NCBI GenBank assembly: GCA_900100895.1
Contig: FMTX01000021.1
Coordinates: 1 to 64,000 of the forward strand
From: Lachnospiraceae bacterium YSD2013
GTDB taxonomy: Bacteria > Bacillota > Clostridia > Lachnospirales > Lachnospiraceae
Reading direction: 5' to 3'
Length of the DNA stretch: 64,000 nucleotides
Both the position numbers and the translations under genes were made by a program. The notes under the pieces were generated by a model. The model ran no database searches. It was not told where the DNA came from and saw nothing but the letters and a program-made list of their open reading frames with translations. Positions 16,484 to 25,382 of this stretch are shown here, one piece after another; position 1 is the first letter of the stretch, and every line of letters begins with the position of its first letter.

Positions 16484-16685
16484 AACAATATTCCCTTCTT
16501 TTAACACCTTTTAAGTGTACCAAACCCAAATTAACTGTAAAAATTACAAACACTAACCCATGTTCATTATATCATAAGTACAACTTAATCGTTTAACTTA
16601 ATTACGAAACTATAATTAAAAAAGAATGAATCGCCTTCTTTCGCGTACTTGCCTTGGTAGGACGATTTATGTCGGATTTATGCTG

Positions 16686-16714
16686 TTGCAAATAACCGGA
16701 AATGGCTCTATAAT
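16686..16714 (+). promoter_or_regulatory. Sigma-70-type promoter of GH2 gene
   Basis: TTGCAA (16686-16691), 17 bases, TATAAT (16709-16714). The -10 box is perfect. It gives a 5' leader of about 40 bases before the ATG at 16761. Confidence 0.7.
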
Positions 16715-16760
16715 CCTTAGTAAATCGTTTTATAAGTTTTTCTTTTTATGGGAGCGTGTT

Positions 16761-19229
16761 ATGAAGAAAATATGTATTGACGAAAGCTGGACTTTCAGAA
16801 GAGGATACCTTGATTCGCTTGGAATGATGAATGCGGATGCGGGCGAGGTGGTAAACCTGCCACATGACGGGATGATTTCCACAAAGGTGCGTCCCGATGC
16901 GCCGGCGAGCGTGGACAGCGGATATTTCGTGGGCGGAATGGTGAATTATACGAAGTATGTGAAGATTCCCGCGGAATGGAAGGACGAATGCGTGGGGCTG
17001 TATCTTGACGGTGCCATGATGAATGCGACGGTTGATGTGAACGGTTGCAGGGTGGCTACGCATCATTACGGATATACACCTTTTTATGTGGATTTGACGA
17101 ATTATGTTTCTTTTGGCGAAGAAAACAGAATTACTATAAATACAAGTACCGAGGAGCGTCCGGGCTCCCGCTGGTATACGGGCAACGGACTTTTCAGGGG
17201 TGTGAATCTGTGCCATGCTCCGCGGGTTCATATTAAGCCTAACGGTGTTTTTGTATACACCAAAGAAGTTGCTGATGGCTATGCCTTTTTAGAGGCAAGC
17301 GTCGATGTTGCCAATGAGACTGTTTTAAATCGTATGGTGCGAGTATCGCTTGACTTTTATAAGGACGGCAGCGATGAAAGTGCTGTCGAGGCAACTGCTT
17401 CACGCATTATACAGGTTAATCCGCGTGCTTGTGAGACCGCGCATATTGCCGTTAATTTAAAGAACCCTGTACTGTGGGATACCGATTCTCCCAATCTTTA
17501 TAAGGTCAAGGCAAGCGTTGTTGATTTGGGCGAGTATCGTACACATTTTGAAAAGAGTACCGAACAGTCTGTTGATGAAGATTCGATTCTTTTCGGTGTT
17601 CGTACCATTACCGCAGATGTTGTACGCGGTCTGCGTATTAACGGTAAGACAGTAAAGCTTAAAGGCGGATGTCTGCACCACGATAACGGTTTGCTTGGCG
17701 CGATTTCTTTGTACGAGTGCGAGGCAAGAAAGCTTAAGCGTATGAAGGAACTTGGATTCAATGCTATCCGTACCACGCACAATCCTATGTCGGAAGCGCT
17801 TATTGAGGCATGTGACCGCGTGGGTATATATGTGTTTGATGAGGCGTTTGATGCATGGAATATTGCGAAAAGACGCGGAGATTACAGTGAGTATTTCGAT
17901 GCACATTGGAAGGAGGATCTGACTTCTTTTGTCATCCGTGACAGGAAGCATCCTTCCGTAATCATATGGTCCACAGGTAATGAGATACCCGAGCGTGGCG
18001 GACTTGGCAACGGTTATGCGGTTGCTACAAGACTTGCAGAGACCATTAAGGCTTTGGACCCTTCGAGACCCGTAAGCAACGGTATCTGTTCTTTCTGGAG
18101 CGGACTTGATGATTACTTGGCTGCCGGTAAGTACGGCGGACAGAATGCTGAAGATGACCATTCCGAGAATCTGTGGGAGGATGGCACTGAGCCTTTCACC
18201 AATGGCCTCGATATCGTGGGTTACAACTACATGGAAGACCTTTATGAAAAGGACCATGAAATGTTCCCTCAGCGTGTAATACTAGGCTCCGAGAATTTTC
18301 CCAAAGAAATCGGCTACAGATGGCCGCTTGTCGAGAAGTTCCCTTACGTAATCGGTGAATTTACCTGGACTGCGTGGGATTATCTCGGCGAGGCGGGATT
18401 AGGCAAGGCTGTTTATTCAGAGCCCGGTGACCCTTCTGCTCCCGAACATCCCTGGGATATTATGCCCGACCGCACTTCACCCTATCCCTGGCGCACAGCC
18501 AATGACGCCGACTTCGATATTACAGGGCGCCGTCGTCCTCAGGGCGATTATCGAAGTGTAGTATTCGGAAGTGAGCAAGCTCACTTATACACGTATCACC
18601 CTTCACGCTTTGGCAAGGTTGAAATGACAAGTTTGTGGGGCTTCCCCGAACTTTATAAATCATGGAATTATGCGGGTTACGAAGGTAAGCCCGTTGAGGT
18701 AGTGGTATTCACTAGAGCCGAGGAGGCGGAGCTGTTCTTAAACGGCGCGAGCGTCGGCCGGAAGGCCGTTTCGTTTGAGCGCCCGTACCCGAACTCCGTT
18801 CGCTTCGAGGTCGCTTACGCTCCGGGCAAGCTTGAGGTCGTATGCTACAGGGCCGGCCGCGAAGTCAGCCGCGACTCGCTTGAGGCCTCCGGCCCTGCCG
18901 TCTCGCTTCGTCTCGCGCCCGAGAAGGCCGCTCTCGCTGCCGACGGTCACGATTGTGCCTTCGTAGGCATCGACGTCGTAGACGCCGCAGGACGGCTCGT
19001 ATCCGACGCCTCCGTAGCCCTTACGGCAACCATCACCGGTCCCGCCGCCCTTGCAGGCTTCGGCACCGGCAACCCCATGACCGAGGAGCTCTACACCGAC
19101 GAGCGCACCGTGACCTATGAAGGTCACGCCACCGCCGTCCTCCGCTCCGGCTACGCCTCCGGCCCCGTCACCCTCCGCATCTCCTCCGACGCCCTCGGCT
19201 CCGCCGAGGTAACCCTCGAAGTCAAATAG
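16761..19229 (+). CDS. Glycoside hydrolase family 2 (beta-galactosidase-like)
   Basis: 822 residues without a signal peptide, so cytoplasmic. Domains: sugar-binding jelly roll (about 1-160), Ig-like (about 165-280), TIM barrel (about 285-590), then two beta domains. Catalytic acid is E408 in STGNEIPE and the nucleophile E533 in VIGEFTWTAWDY; the HHDNG and RTTHNPMSEALIEACD segments are also typical. The ATG at 16761 follows GGGAGCG and the promoter at 16686. From about 18720 the GC content rises sharply and codons end almost only in C or G, covering the last Ig-like domains. Substrate may be a beta-galactoside or beta-glucuronide. Confidence 0.88.
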   Translation: MKKICIDESWTFRRGYLDSLGMMNADAGEVVNLPHDGMISTKVRPDAPASVDSGYFVGGMVNYTKYVKIPAEWKDECVGLYLDGAMMNATVDVNGCRVATHHYGYTPFYVDLTNYVSFGEENRITINTSTEERPGSRWYTGNGLFRGVNLCHAPRVHIKPNGVFVYTKEVADGYAFLEASVDVANETVLNRMVRVSLDFYKDGSDESAVEATASRIIQVNPRACETAHIAVNLKNPVLWDTDSPNLYKVKASVVDLGEYRTHFEKSTEQSVDEDSILFGVRTITADVVRGLRINGKTVKLKGGCLHHDNGLLGAISLYECEARKLKRMKELGFNAIRTTHNPMSEALIEACDRVGIYVFDEAFDAWNIAKRRGDYSEYFDAHWKEDLTSFVIRDRKHPSVIIWSTGNEIPERGGLGNGYAVATRLAETIKALDPSRPVSNGICSFWSGLDDYLAAGKYGGQNAEDDHSENLWEDGTEPFTNGLDIVGYNYMEDLYEKDHEMFPQRVILGSENFPKEIGYRWPLVEKFPYVIGEFTWTAWDYLGEAGLGKAVYSEPGDPSAPEHPWDIMPDRTSPYPWRTANDADFDITGRRRPQGDYRSVVFGSEQAHLYTYHPSRFGKVEMTSLWGFPELYKSWNYAGYEGKPVEVVVFTRAEEAELFLNGASVGRKAVSFERPYPNSVRFEVAYAPGKLEVVCYRAGREVSRDSLEASGPAVSLRLAPEKAALAADGHDCAFVGIDVVDAAGRLVSDASVALTATITGPAALAGFGTGNPMTEELYTDERTVTYEGHATAVLRSGYASGPVTLRISSDALGSAEVTLEVK

Positions 19230-19237
19230 CACAGCAA

Positions 19238-19262
19238 AAAGCCTCGGCTCAGCCGAGGCTTT
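19238..19262. terminator. Bidirectional terminator
   Basis: AAAGCCTCGGC and GCCGAGGCTTT form an 11-bp stem with loop TCA, with A and T runs on both sides, between the convergent GH2 gene and the oxidoreductase gene. Confidence 0.85.
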
Positions 19263-19266
19263 GATT

Positions 19267-20319
19267 TTATTGCTGCGGGCGCGCGAACTTCAGCGCGCCG
19301 GGGCATTTCTTGTTGGGGTCTGCCATTTCCCAGGGATTCCAGCGGCAGTAGTCCTTGCAGTGTAAGCACTGACCGTAGGGCTCGCCGTTAAGAACATGAT
19401 TGGCAAAAGCAGGATCCACGAGGTGAGCCTTGCCGAGGTCGACCATGTCGATGCCGGTGGCGAGGGCGTTCTCGATGTCCTCCTTGCTGTTGATGTTATG
19501 AACGCCGAAGACGGGCATATCGGGAAGTATCTTCTTAATCTCGGAAGCACCGTATACCGCGCCGGAGCACTTGAAGCCCTCGGGCGCGAAAGCATCGCAG
19601 TCGCCGCCGTAGGAGGCGTCGATGAAATCGCAACAGTCTGCGATGAAGCGAGCATTCTCAAGACCGTCCTCCAGAGTCGGCTCGAACGCACCGAGTCTGA
19701 TACCAACTACAAAATCGTCGCCGCAAGCCGCCTTGATAGCTTCCAAAGTCTCGCGGGCAAACAATGCCTTATTCTTGCCGTACTCATCGGTTCTGAAGTT
19801 ACATCTGCTGTTGCAGAACTGTGAAATCAAATATCCGTGACATCCGTGGAGCTCAACACCGTCAAAGCCTGCTTTCTCGGCACGAAGTGCTGCTGCCACA
19901 AAATCATCTATAGTCTCGCGGATGCGCTCCTTGCTCATCTCGTGAGCGTTGTTGACCTTGCGATATACCATATCGCTGGGCGCATCGGCTTCCTTGTCGA
20001 TACCGTTGCCGCCTGCGTGAAGAAGCTGAATGAAAGCCTTCGCTCCGCCTGCGTGAATTACATCGACAATCTTCTTAAGTCCTTCAATCTGGCCGTCTTC
20101 CCAGATACCAAGCTCTGTATCCGCAAGACGTGAACGTTTTGTAATAGCGGTAGCCTCCACAATAATAAGGCCTACACCACCCTCAGCGAGCGCGCGATAG
20201 TGCTCAATGTTCTTGTCACATACGTATCCGTTGTCATCCGTCCAGTGAAAGCACACCATCGGCGGTACCGCAATACGGTTCCTGATAGTGAGCCCCTTAA
20301 TCTGTAATGGTCTGTTCAT
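19267..20319 (-). CDS. Old yellow enzyme-family NADH:flavin oxidoreductase with Cys cluster
   Basis: 350 residues, FMN-binding TIM barrel. Family features are LTIRNRIAVPPMV, HAGGNG, and GFDGVELHGCHGYLISQF. After the barrel comes C-x2-C-x3-C-x13-C (CLHCKDYC then C after 13 residues), close to the 4Fe-4S motif of 2,4-dienoyl-CoA reductase, but the C-terminal FAD/NADPH domain of that enzyme is missing. The ATG at 20319 is supported by GGAGGG 7 bases upstream. It follows the ABC ATPase by 16 bases in an otherwise sugar-related operon. Substrate unknown; it needs another electron source if the cluster is real. Confidence 0.82.
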   Translation of the reverse strand: MNRPLQIKGLTIRNRIAVPPMVCFHWTDDNGYVCDKNIEHYRALAEGGVGLIIVEATAITKRSRLADTELGIWEDGQIEGLKKIVDVIHAGGAKAFIQLLHAGGNGIDKEADAPSDMVYRKVNNAHEMSKERIRETIDDFVAAALRAEKAGFDGVELHGCHGYLISQFCNSRCNFRTDEYGKNKALFARETLEAIKAACGDDFVVGIRLGAFEPTLEDGLENARFIADCCDFIDASYGGDCDAFAPEGFKCSGAVYGASEIKKILPDMPVFGVHNINSKEDIENALATGIDMVDLGKAHLVDPAFANHVLNGEPYGQCLHCKDYCRWNPWEMADPNKKCPGALKFARPQQ

Positions 20320-20335
20320 AACTATACCCTCCAAC

Positions 20336-21139
20336 CTAACTGTTAGTTCTGAAAAACTCCGCCACAAATTCATTGGCAGGATTATTGTACACATTAATCG
20401 GCGTATCATCCATCATAATAATACCGTCTTTTATCACAATAATTCTGTCGGACAGCGCCATCGCATCATACTGATCGTGCGTAACATACACAATCGTCGT
20501 ATTAATCGACCCATGCAGCTTCTTAAGCCACGTACGAAGCTTCTCCCTCATCTGCGGGTCAAGATTCGAAAACGGCTCATCCAAAAGAAGCACCTGCGGC
20601 TCCCTGATAAGCGCGCGCCCAATCGCCACACGCTGCCTCTCTCCTCCCGACAGCTCCTGCGGAAGGCTCTCTAACTTATCATCTATCTCAAGAAGCACAC
20701 TAAGCTTCTCAACCTTCTCCTTAATCTCTTCTCTCGGAATATGCTTAACCTCCAGCGGAAAAGCAATATTCTTAAACACCGTCTGATTCGGATAAAGCGC
20801 ATAATTCTGGAACACCATCGCCACATCCCTGTCCTCAGGCTTCATATCCGTGCAGTCCTTGTCGCCGAAATACACACTTCCAAGCGGCGGTACCTCAAGC
20901 CCCGCAATCACTCGCAGAATAGTACTCTTGCCCGAACCCGACGGTCCCAGGATTCCCAGCAGCTCTCCTTCTTTGACTGCAAACGAACAATGCTGCACAG
21001 CCACCACGCCTTCATTGGACGTGTAAGGCATCGCTTTCTGACGCGCAAGAATCTCTTTCTTACGCTTGCGCCCGAATATTCCCGACACCTTCTGAAAAGG
21101 ATAAATCACGGTAACATCTTCAAGTCTGATATCTGCCAT
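20336..21139 (-). CDS. Sugar ABC transporter ATPase lacking regulatory domain
   Basis: 267 residues. Walker A GPSGSGKST, Q-loop VFQNYALYP, signature LSGGERQRVAIGRAL, Walker B VLLLDEPFSNLD and the switch histidine THDQ are intact. MalK/MsmK ATPases are about 360-400 residues; this one ends after EFVAEFF and lacks the C-terminal OB-fold domain. A lysine-rich insert (GIFGRKRKKEILARQKAM) lies before Walker A, as in the ATPase at 38619. The ATG shares one base with the stop of the DUF624 gene (TGATG). It may energise the permeases at 23394-25292. Confidence 0.88.
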   Translation of the reverse strand: MADIRLEDVTVIYPFQKVSGIFGRKRKKEILARQKAMPYTSNEGVVAVQHCSFAVKEGELLGILGPSGSGKSTILRVIAGLEVPPLGSVYFGDKDCTDMKPEDRDVAMVFQNYALYPNQTVFKNIAFPLEVKHIPREEIKEKVEKLSVLLEIDDKLESLPQELSGGERQRVAIGRALIREPQVLLLDEPFSNLDPQMREKLRTWLKKLHGSINTTIVYVTHDQYDAMALSDRIIVIKDGIIMMDDTPINVYNNPANEFVAEFFRTNS

Positions 21140-21810
21140 CACTCTTCCTCCTTCTCAGCAACGCCGTCGCCCGCAGTCTCATCAGCCTCGTCCTCGCCCA
21201 TATCCACATTCTCTTCAATAAACTTCTTAAGGCTCTTCTCCATAAACGGTCTCAAGAAATCCGCATACAGTGCAGGCGTAATCATAATCGACAGCGGAAA
21301 CAGTTCAAGGCACAGCGCAAAGAAACCGATCAACACGATGCTAAGCACATTCATCAACGGCTTCTTCAAAGAAAAATACAAAGACAGCCTTATAATCGTC
21401 GACACCGGCGCATCAAACCTCGACAGCATCACCGGCACATACGTCATCGCCGGCACAATCGCAATCGTAATAAGCACCCCGAGAATCATATAAAGCATGC
21501 CGAAAATATTAACCCTGAACAGCTGATACCCGGTCCAAAGCCCCTCTGCAATAAAAGCAAGCGCCACCACAATAATGAGCGACAAAAGAAGCCCCTTCTT
21601 CAAATTTTCCCTGAATGTGTCCCAGAAGCACTTAAACACACCGTTACCGTGTCCCGGTCCGAATATCACTTTATTCGTCGTATGATAAAGCGCCGCTGTC
21701 GAAGGAACAATCGTCACTATCGGCAGGGAAAAAATTATCCAAAAGAAGCTCACTATGAGCATGTTTGCTATTGTCTCAAGTATCTTAACAAAAGGACTGT
21801 TATACTGCAT
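21139..21810 (-). CDS. DUF624 (YesL-like) membrane protein
   Basis: 223 residues with about five membrane segments and the family start NMLIVSFFWIIFSLPIVTIV followed by PSTAALYHT. YesL-type proteins occur beside YesMN two-component systems and oligosaccharide transporters in Firmicutes; their function is not established. The C-terminus is a very acidic tail of about 25 residues (EADETAGDGVAEKEEE). It is separated from the upstream hydrolase by a terminator (21832-21858) and coupled to the ATPase downstream. Confidence 0.82.
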   Translation of the reverse strand: MQYNSPFVKILETIANMLIVSFFWIIFSLPIVTIVPSTAALYHTTNKVIFGPGHGNGVFKCFWDTFRENLKKGLLLSLIIVVALAFIAEGLWTGYQLFRVNIFGMLYMILGVLITIAIVPAMTYVPVMLSRFDAPVSTIIRLSLYFSLKKPLMNVLSIVLIGFFALCLELFPLSIMITPALYADFLRPFMEKSLKKFIEENVDMGEDEADETAGDGVAEKEEE

Positions 21811-21831
21811 TATTACCTCTGTAAAAGAAAA

Positions 21832-21858
21832 CGGCCCACCGAAATCAGGGGTGGGCCG
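21832..21858 (-). terminator. Rho-independent terminator after serine hydrolase
   Basis: CGGCCCACC and GGTGGGCCG pair over 9 bp with a 9-base loop, followed on the minus strand by TTTTCTTTT. It separates the hydrolase/permease operon from the DUF624-ATPase-oxidoreductase operon. Confidence 0.85.
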
Positions 21859-21871
21859 CCACTGTCATTTC

Positions 21872-23371
21872 TTAAAGCATATGTGCCACAATAGGCTCCG
21901 GTTCACCGAACTTCCAAGCTGAATTGTTATCTGCTTCTATTGTGACTTTATTTCCCTCAAACGTCAAGGTGTAGACATCTTCAAGACATGTCTCAAGCCA
22001 TCTTCCGTGCATTACAAGCACATTCTCTTCTTTCCAGAATGCATCGCCGAGATACAACTGGGTAAGGTCCGAAGGCTTGCCGAGTAAGTTCGTGAATCTT
22101 GTTCCGCTCGTAGCAAAGCGTATCCTCTCCGCCCTGCCCGACGCGGTAACAAAATTCCATACCAGACCGTAATCATCGAAATCGAGGGAGAAATCTGTGA
22201 TTCCGTCTGCTTTGGTGCCTATCATAAAGTTGCCGGCAAAAGGAGTAAATACTCCGCTGTCGAGCTTAAAGCGCTTGCCCGAAATTTTTTCAACCGTAGG
22301 GCTGAAAGGCTGACATTCGGGATTGCCGATGTTCAAGCGGGACAACTTTCTCTGTAAAGCGTCGAAAGCTTCATCATCCGCGGGAAGCGGGCCTTCTGCC
22401 GTAATCTTCTCAATGAAGTCCCATGTAATATTCAATGTGCTCTGTGCCCAGTGAGCGCCCACTGCGGTCTCTGTAATGGAAATCTCCATATCCTGATCGG
22501 GAAGCACGATTGAGAACTGTCCCATAGCACCGTCGGCACGATATGCGTTCTTAGGCTTACACATCCAGATCTGGAAACCGTAACCTAAGAAGTTATCGGA
22601 AGCCTCAGGGTTATTGATGGACTCTGTAGCCGAATCGTTCTGATTGGTGGTAGCAAGCTTAACGTAATCCTCTGCAAGGATTCTTTCGCCTTCCCATACG
22701 CCGCCGTCAGCATAGAGTTTCATAAGTCTGAAGTTATCTTCGGTAGTGCAGAACAGTCCGCCGCCACCTACTTCCATACCGTCAGCCATGCACATCCAGC
22801 GAAGGTTATCGGGATTGATGCCGATCTTGTTAAAGAGCCTGGGTGTCAGATACTCGTGAAGTCCGAGGCCTGTCTTCTTACGCACGATGGCGCCGAGAAG
22901 CGTGGAACCTGTGGAATTGTACATGTATGTGGTACCGGGCTTGTGATTGACCGGTGTATGCATGAAGTCTTTAATCCAGTGCTCCGAGTTAAATGGCATT
23001 GTATCCATACCGCATCCCATACAAAGAACATCTCTGACTGTCAAGAGCTTTAAGTTCTCGCTGGGGTTCTCGGGTGACTCATCGGGGAAGATATCGATTA
23101 ATCTCTCATCAAGCTTAAGTAAGCCCTCAGTATAAGCGATACCTACAGCCGTAGCCGCATAGGTCTTGGTGTGGCTCTGCTGCCCGTGACGAACGTTAGG
23201 TCCGAAAGGAGCCCACCATCCTTCTGTAACCAGTTTGTTATGACGCATAATCATAAGACCGTGCATCTCTGTCTGACTTTTTTCAAGGTTCTCGATATAT
23301 TCAAGAATCAGTTTACTGCTGATACCCACTTCTTCAGGTCGAGCAGTTTCAAAAGGTTTTCTTTCTCTCAT
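21872..23371 (-). CDS. Serine hydrolase of the beta-lactamase class C/esterase fold
   Basis: 499 residues, no signal peptide. The active-site motif S-x-x-K is SHTK (S66, K69), with the YxN-type tyrosine in YMYNSTG and a glycine-rich GGGGLFCTTEDNFRLMKLY segment, as in CubicO-type hydrolases. A C-terminal beta domain of about 150 residues follows. In this setting, after two oligosaccharide permeases, a deacetylase or esterase role on imported sugars is more likely than antibiotic hydrolysis. It is the last gene of its transcript (terminator at 21832). Confidence 0.82.
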   Translation of the reverse strand: MRERKPFETARPEEVGISSKLILEYIENLEKSQTEMHGLMIMRHNKLVTEGWWAPFGPNVRHGQQSHTKTYAATAVGIAYTEGLLKLDERLIDIFPDESPENPSENLKLLTVRDVLCMGCGMDTMPFNSEHWIKDFMHTPVNHKPGTTYMYNSTGSTLLGAIVRKKTGLGLHEYLTPRLFNKIGINPDNLRWMCMADGMEVGGGGLFCTTEDNFRLMKLYADGGVWEGERILAEDYVKLATTNQNDSATESINNPEASDNFLGYGFQIWMCKPKNAYRADGAMGQFSIVLPDQDMEISITETAVGAHWAQSTLNITWDFIEKITAEGPLPADDEAFDALQRKLSRLNIGNPECQPFSPTVEKISGKRFKLDSGVFTPFAGNFMIGTKADGITDFSLDFDDYGLVWNFVTASGRAERIRFATSGTRFTNLLGKPSDLTQLYLGDAFWKEENVLVMHGRWLETCLEDVYTLTFEGNKVTIEADNNSAWKFGEPEPIVAHML

Positions 23372-23393
23372 CGTAACTCTCCTGTTCTTTGCA

Positions 23394-24311
23394 TTAACCC
23401 TTTACACCGCCGATAACCATACCCTTGATAAGTTCTTTCTGAATGAAAGGATAAATCGCAAGTACAGGAATCAAAGCAATAATTGCAACCGCCATTCTGG
23501 CCGATTCCGTAGGCAGGTTACGTTGCGCAAGCATAACCGCTTCGTTGGAAAGATCCGTTGTTTTTAAGAACTGTATGCTGTCCATAAGCTTTTTGAGGTA
23601 TACCTGGATTGTATACAGCTTAGGGTTACCGATGTAATAAAGACCGTTGGTCCAGTTGTTCCAATAACCGAGTGCGGCAAAAAGACCGATTGTAGTCATA
23701 ATGGGCTTAGACAAAGGCACCATAATCTTTGAATAAATGGTCCAGTCTCTTGCGCCGTCCAAACGTCCCGCCTCGATAATGGAGTAAGGGATATTTGCAT
23801 TAAAGTAGTTTCTTACAAGCATAACGTTCATACCGCCCATTAGGCCTCCGGGAAGCAGATATGCCCAGATAGTATCCTTAATGTGGAACAGTCTAGTCCA
23901 TACCATGTAGGAAGCCGTCATACCACCGTTGAAAAGCATCGTAAAGAAGAGAATAAAAGCAAACACATTACGAGGCTTAAAGTCCTTACGTGACAACGGA
24001 TAAGCAAACATTGAAGTCATAATCAAGCTTGCGACAGTACCTACAACGGTAACTAAAATCGTAAGTCCGTATGCTCTTGCGATGGTGACTCTCTTCGCCC
24101 ACAGATACTGGTAAGCGTTAAGCGACCACTCATCCGGTATGAATCTGTAGCCGTGTACCAGGGAATTCTCACTGGACAAAGAAACCGAGAACATAAGGAT
24201 TAACGGTATCACGCAGAAGAGCATCATAAGGATCATGATTACAAGAGCCATATAATGGAATCCGCGTTCACCCTTCATTAACTTAATTTTGTTGTTATTT
24301 TTCTTTTTCAC
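23394..24311 (-). CDS. Oligosaccharide ABC permease (LplC/YtcP-like)
   Basis: 305 residues with six predicted membrane segments and the EAA loop IEAGRLDGARDWTIYSKIMVPLSKP. The periplasmic-type segment after the first helix (SLSSENSLVHGYRFIPDEWS) and the end KELIKGMVIGGVKG are typical of LplC/YtcP-type permeases. It follows the LplB-like permease by 12 bases. Confidence 0.88.
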   Translation of the reverse strand: MKKKNNNKIKLMKGERGFHYMALVIMILMMLFCVIPLILMFSVSLSSENSLVHGYRFIPDEWSLNAYQYLWAKRVTIARAYGLTILVTVVGTVASLIMTSMFAYPLSRKDFKPRNVFAFILFFTMLFNGGMTASYMVWTRLFHIKDTIWAYLLPGGLMGGMNVMLVRNYFNANIPYSIIEAGRLDGARDWTIYSKIMVPLSKPIMTTIGLFAALGYWNNWTNGLYYIGNPKLYTIQVYLKKLMDSIQFLKTTDLSNEAVMLAQRNLPTESARMAVAIIALIPVLAIYPFIQKELIKGMVIGGVKG

Positions 24312-24323
24312 AGTAATCCTCCC

Positions 24324-25292
24324 TTAGAACAATGAGTTCTCCGGATTTATTTTACGAACAAGTGCATTGGACATAAGAACGAGTACGAAGCCGATTACAG
24401 CCTGGAATACGCTGGCTGCGGATGACTGGCCTACGTTGTTGCTCTGTATCAATGCTCGGTATACGAATGTATCGATGGTCTGAGTGGTCTCGTATAACAT
24501 ACCGTTTCCGAGAGGCACCTGATAGAACAGACCAAAGTCCGAGTTGAAAATTCGTCCGATTGAAAGGAGCAAAAGCATGATAATCATAGGCTTTAAAAGA
24601 GGAAGCGTAATGTACTTGATCTGCTCTCTCTTGGTGGCACCGTCGATTCTTGCGGACTCATACAAGCCCTTGTCGATACCGCCGATACTTGCCATGTAGA
24701 TTACCGAGCTCTGACCTGCACTCTGCCATATGTGAACTATGGTAAGAATAATCGGCCAATATGAAGCTGTGGTATACCACGCTATGGGGTTGTCCTTAAA
24801 GATTGTGGCGTTCAAATATCCGTAGCTCTGGCTTAGAAAAGCGTATACGAGGAACGAAAGAATAACCGCCGAAACCATTGAAGGGAAGCAGATAATGGGC
24901 TGAATCACCTTCGCAACTCTTCTCTGCGCTATTTCGTTCATGCAAATAGCGATAAATACCGCAATCACAATATCCATCACAATCCACACCGCATTGTAGC
25001 AAAGTGTGTTACGGATCATTATGAAAGCATCCTTGGTTTTGAAAAGGTATTCGAAGTTGTCGAACGCAACCCAGGGACTTTTAAGAATGCCCACCGAATA
25101 ATTGATTCTCTTAAACGCCAGCAATATACCGAACATCGGTATGTAGTTATTGGCAATTAAGTAAATCAAACCCGGTGCCATCATTAGATATAGCGGAAGA
25201 TCTGTTTTGAATCTTGCTTTGCGCGCGCTCTTCTTTTGCTGTTTTAAGACGTTGTCAAATTCCGATGCGCTCTTATTTTTAGTCGGTGACAT
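24324..25292 (-). CDS. Oligosaccharide ABC permease (LplB-like)
   Basis: 322 residues with six membrane segments and YESARIDGATKREQIKYITLPLLKP as the ATPase-docking loop. The N-terminus is a basic tail (FKTDLPLYLMMAPGLIYLI follows). The ATG at 25292 is preferred because AAGGAG lies just upstream. It pairs with the LplC-like permease and the lipoprotein at 29528; the genes between them encode the regulator pair. Confidence 0.87.
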   Translation of the reverse strand: MSPTKNKSASEFDNVLKQQKKSARKARFKTDLPLYLMMAPGLIYLIANNYIPMFGILLAFKRINYSVGILKSPWVAFDNFEYLFKTKDAFIMIRNTLCYNAVWIVMDIVIAVFIAICMNEIAQRRVAKVIQPIICFPSMVSAVILSFLVYAFLSQSYGYLNATIFKDNPIAWYTTASYWPIILTIVHIWQSAGQSSVIYMASIGGIDKGLYESARIDGATKREQIKYITLPLLKPMIIMLLLLSIGRIFNSDFGLFYQVPLGNGMLYETTQTIDTFVYRALIQSNNVGQSSAASVFQAVIGFVLVLMSNALVRKINPENSLF

Positions 25293-25347
25293 AAACCCAC
25301 TCCTTTGCAATCCATCTGATAGTACTATCATATCTGCAAAAGAAAGC

Positions 25348-25380
25348 TGTCACATTAAAAAAAGTACACTCGACTTTCAA
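25348..25380 (-). promoter_or_regulatory. Promoter/regulator box before LplB-like permease
   Basis: Minus strand TTGAAA (25375-25380), 17 bases including TACTTTTTTT, then TAATGT gives a plausible promoter. TTGAAAGT and TACTTTTTTT recur before the lipoprotein gene (31115-31133), and TGTCACAT (25348-25355, plus-strand reading) occurs before both and before the transporter at 6126. This box lies just after the stop region of the preceding gene. Confidence 0.5.
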
Positions 25381-25382
25381 TT

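Noticed and set aside
21872-23371. Beta-lactam resistance gene because of the class C beta-lactamase fold
   Set aside because: No signal peptide, large extra C-terminal domain and a sugar-operon context; an esterase role fits better.
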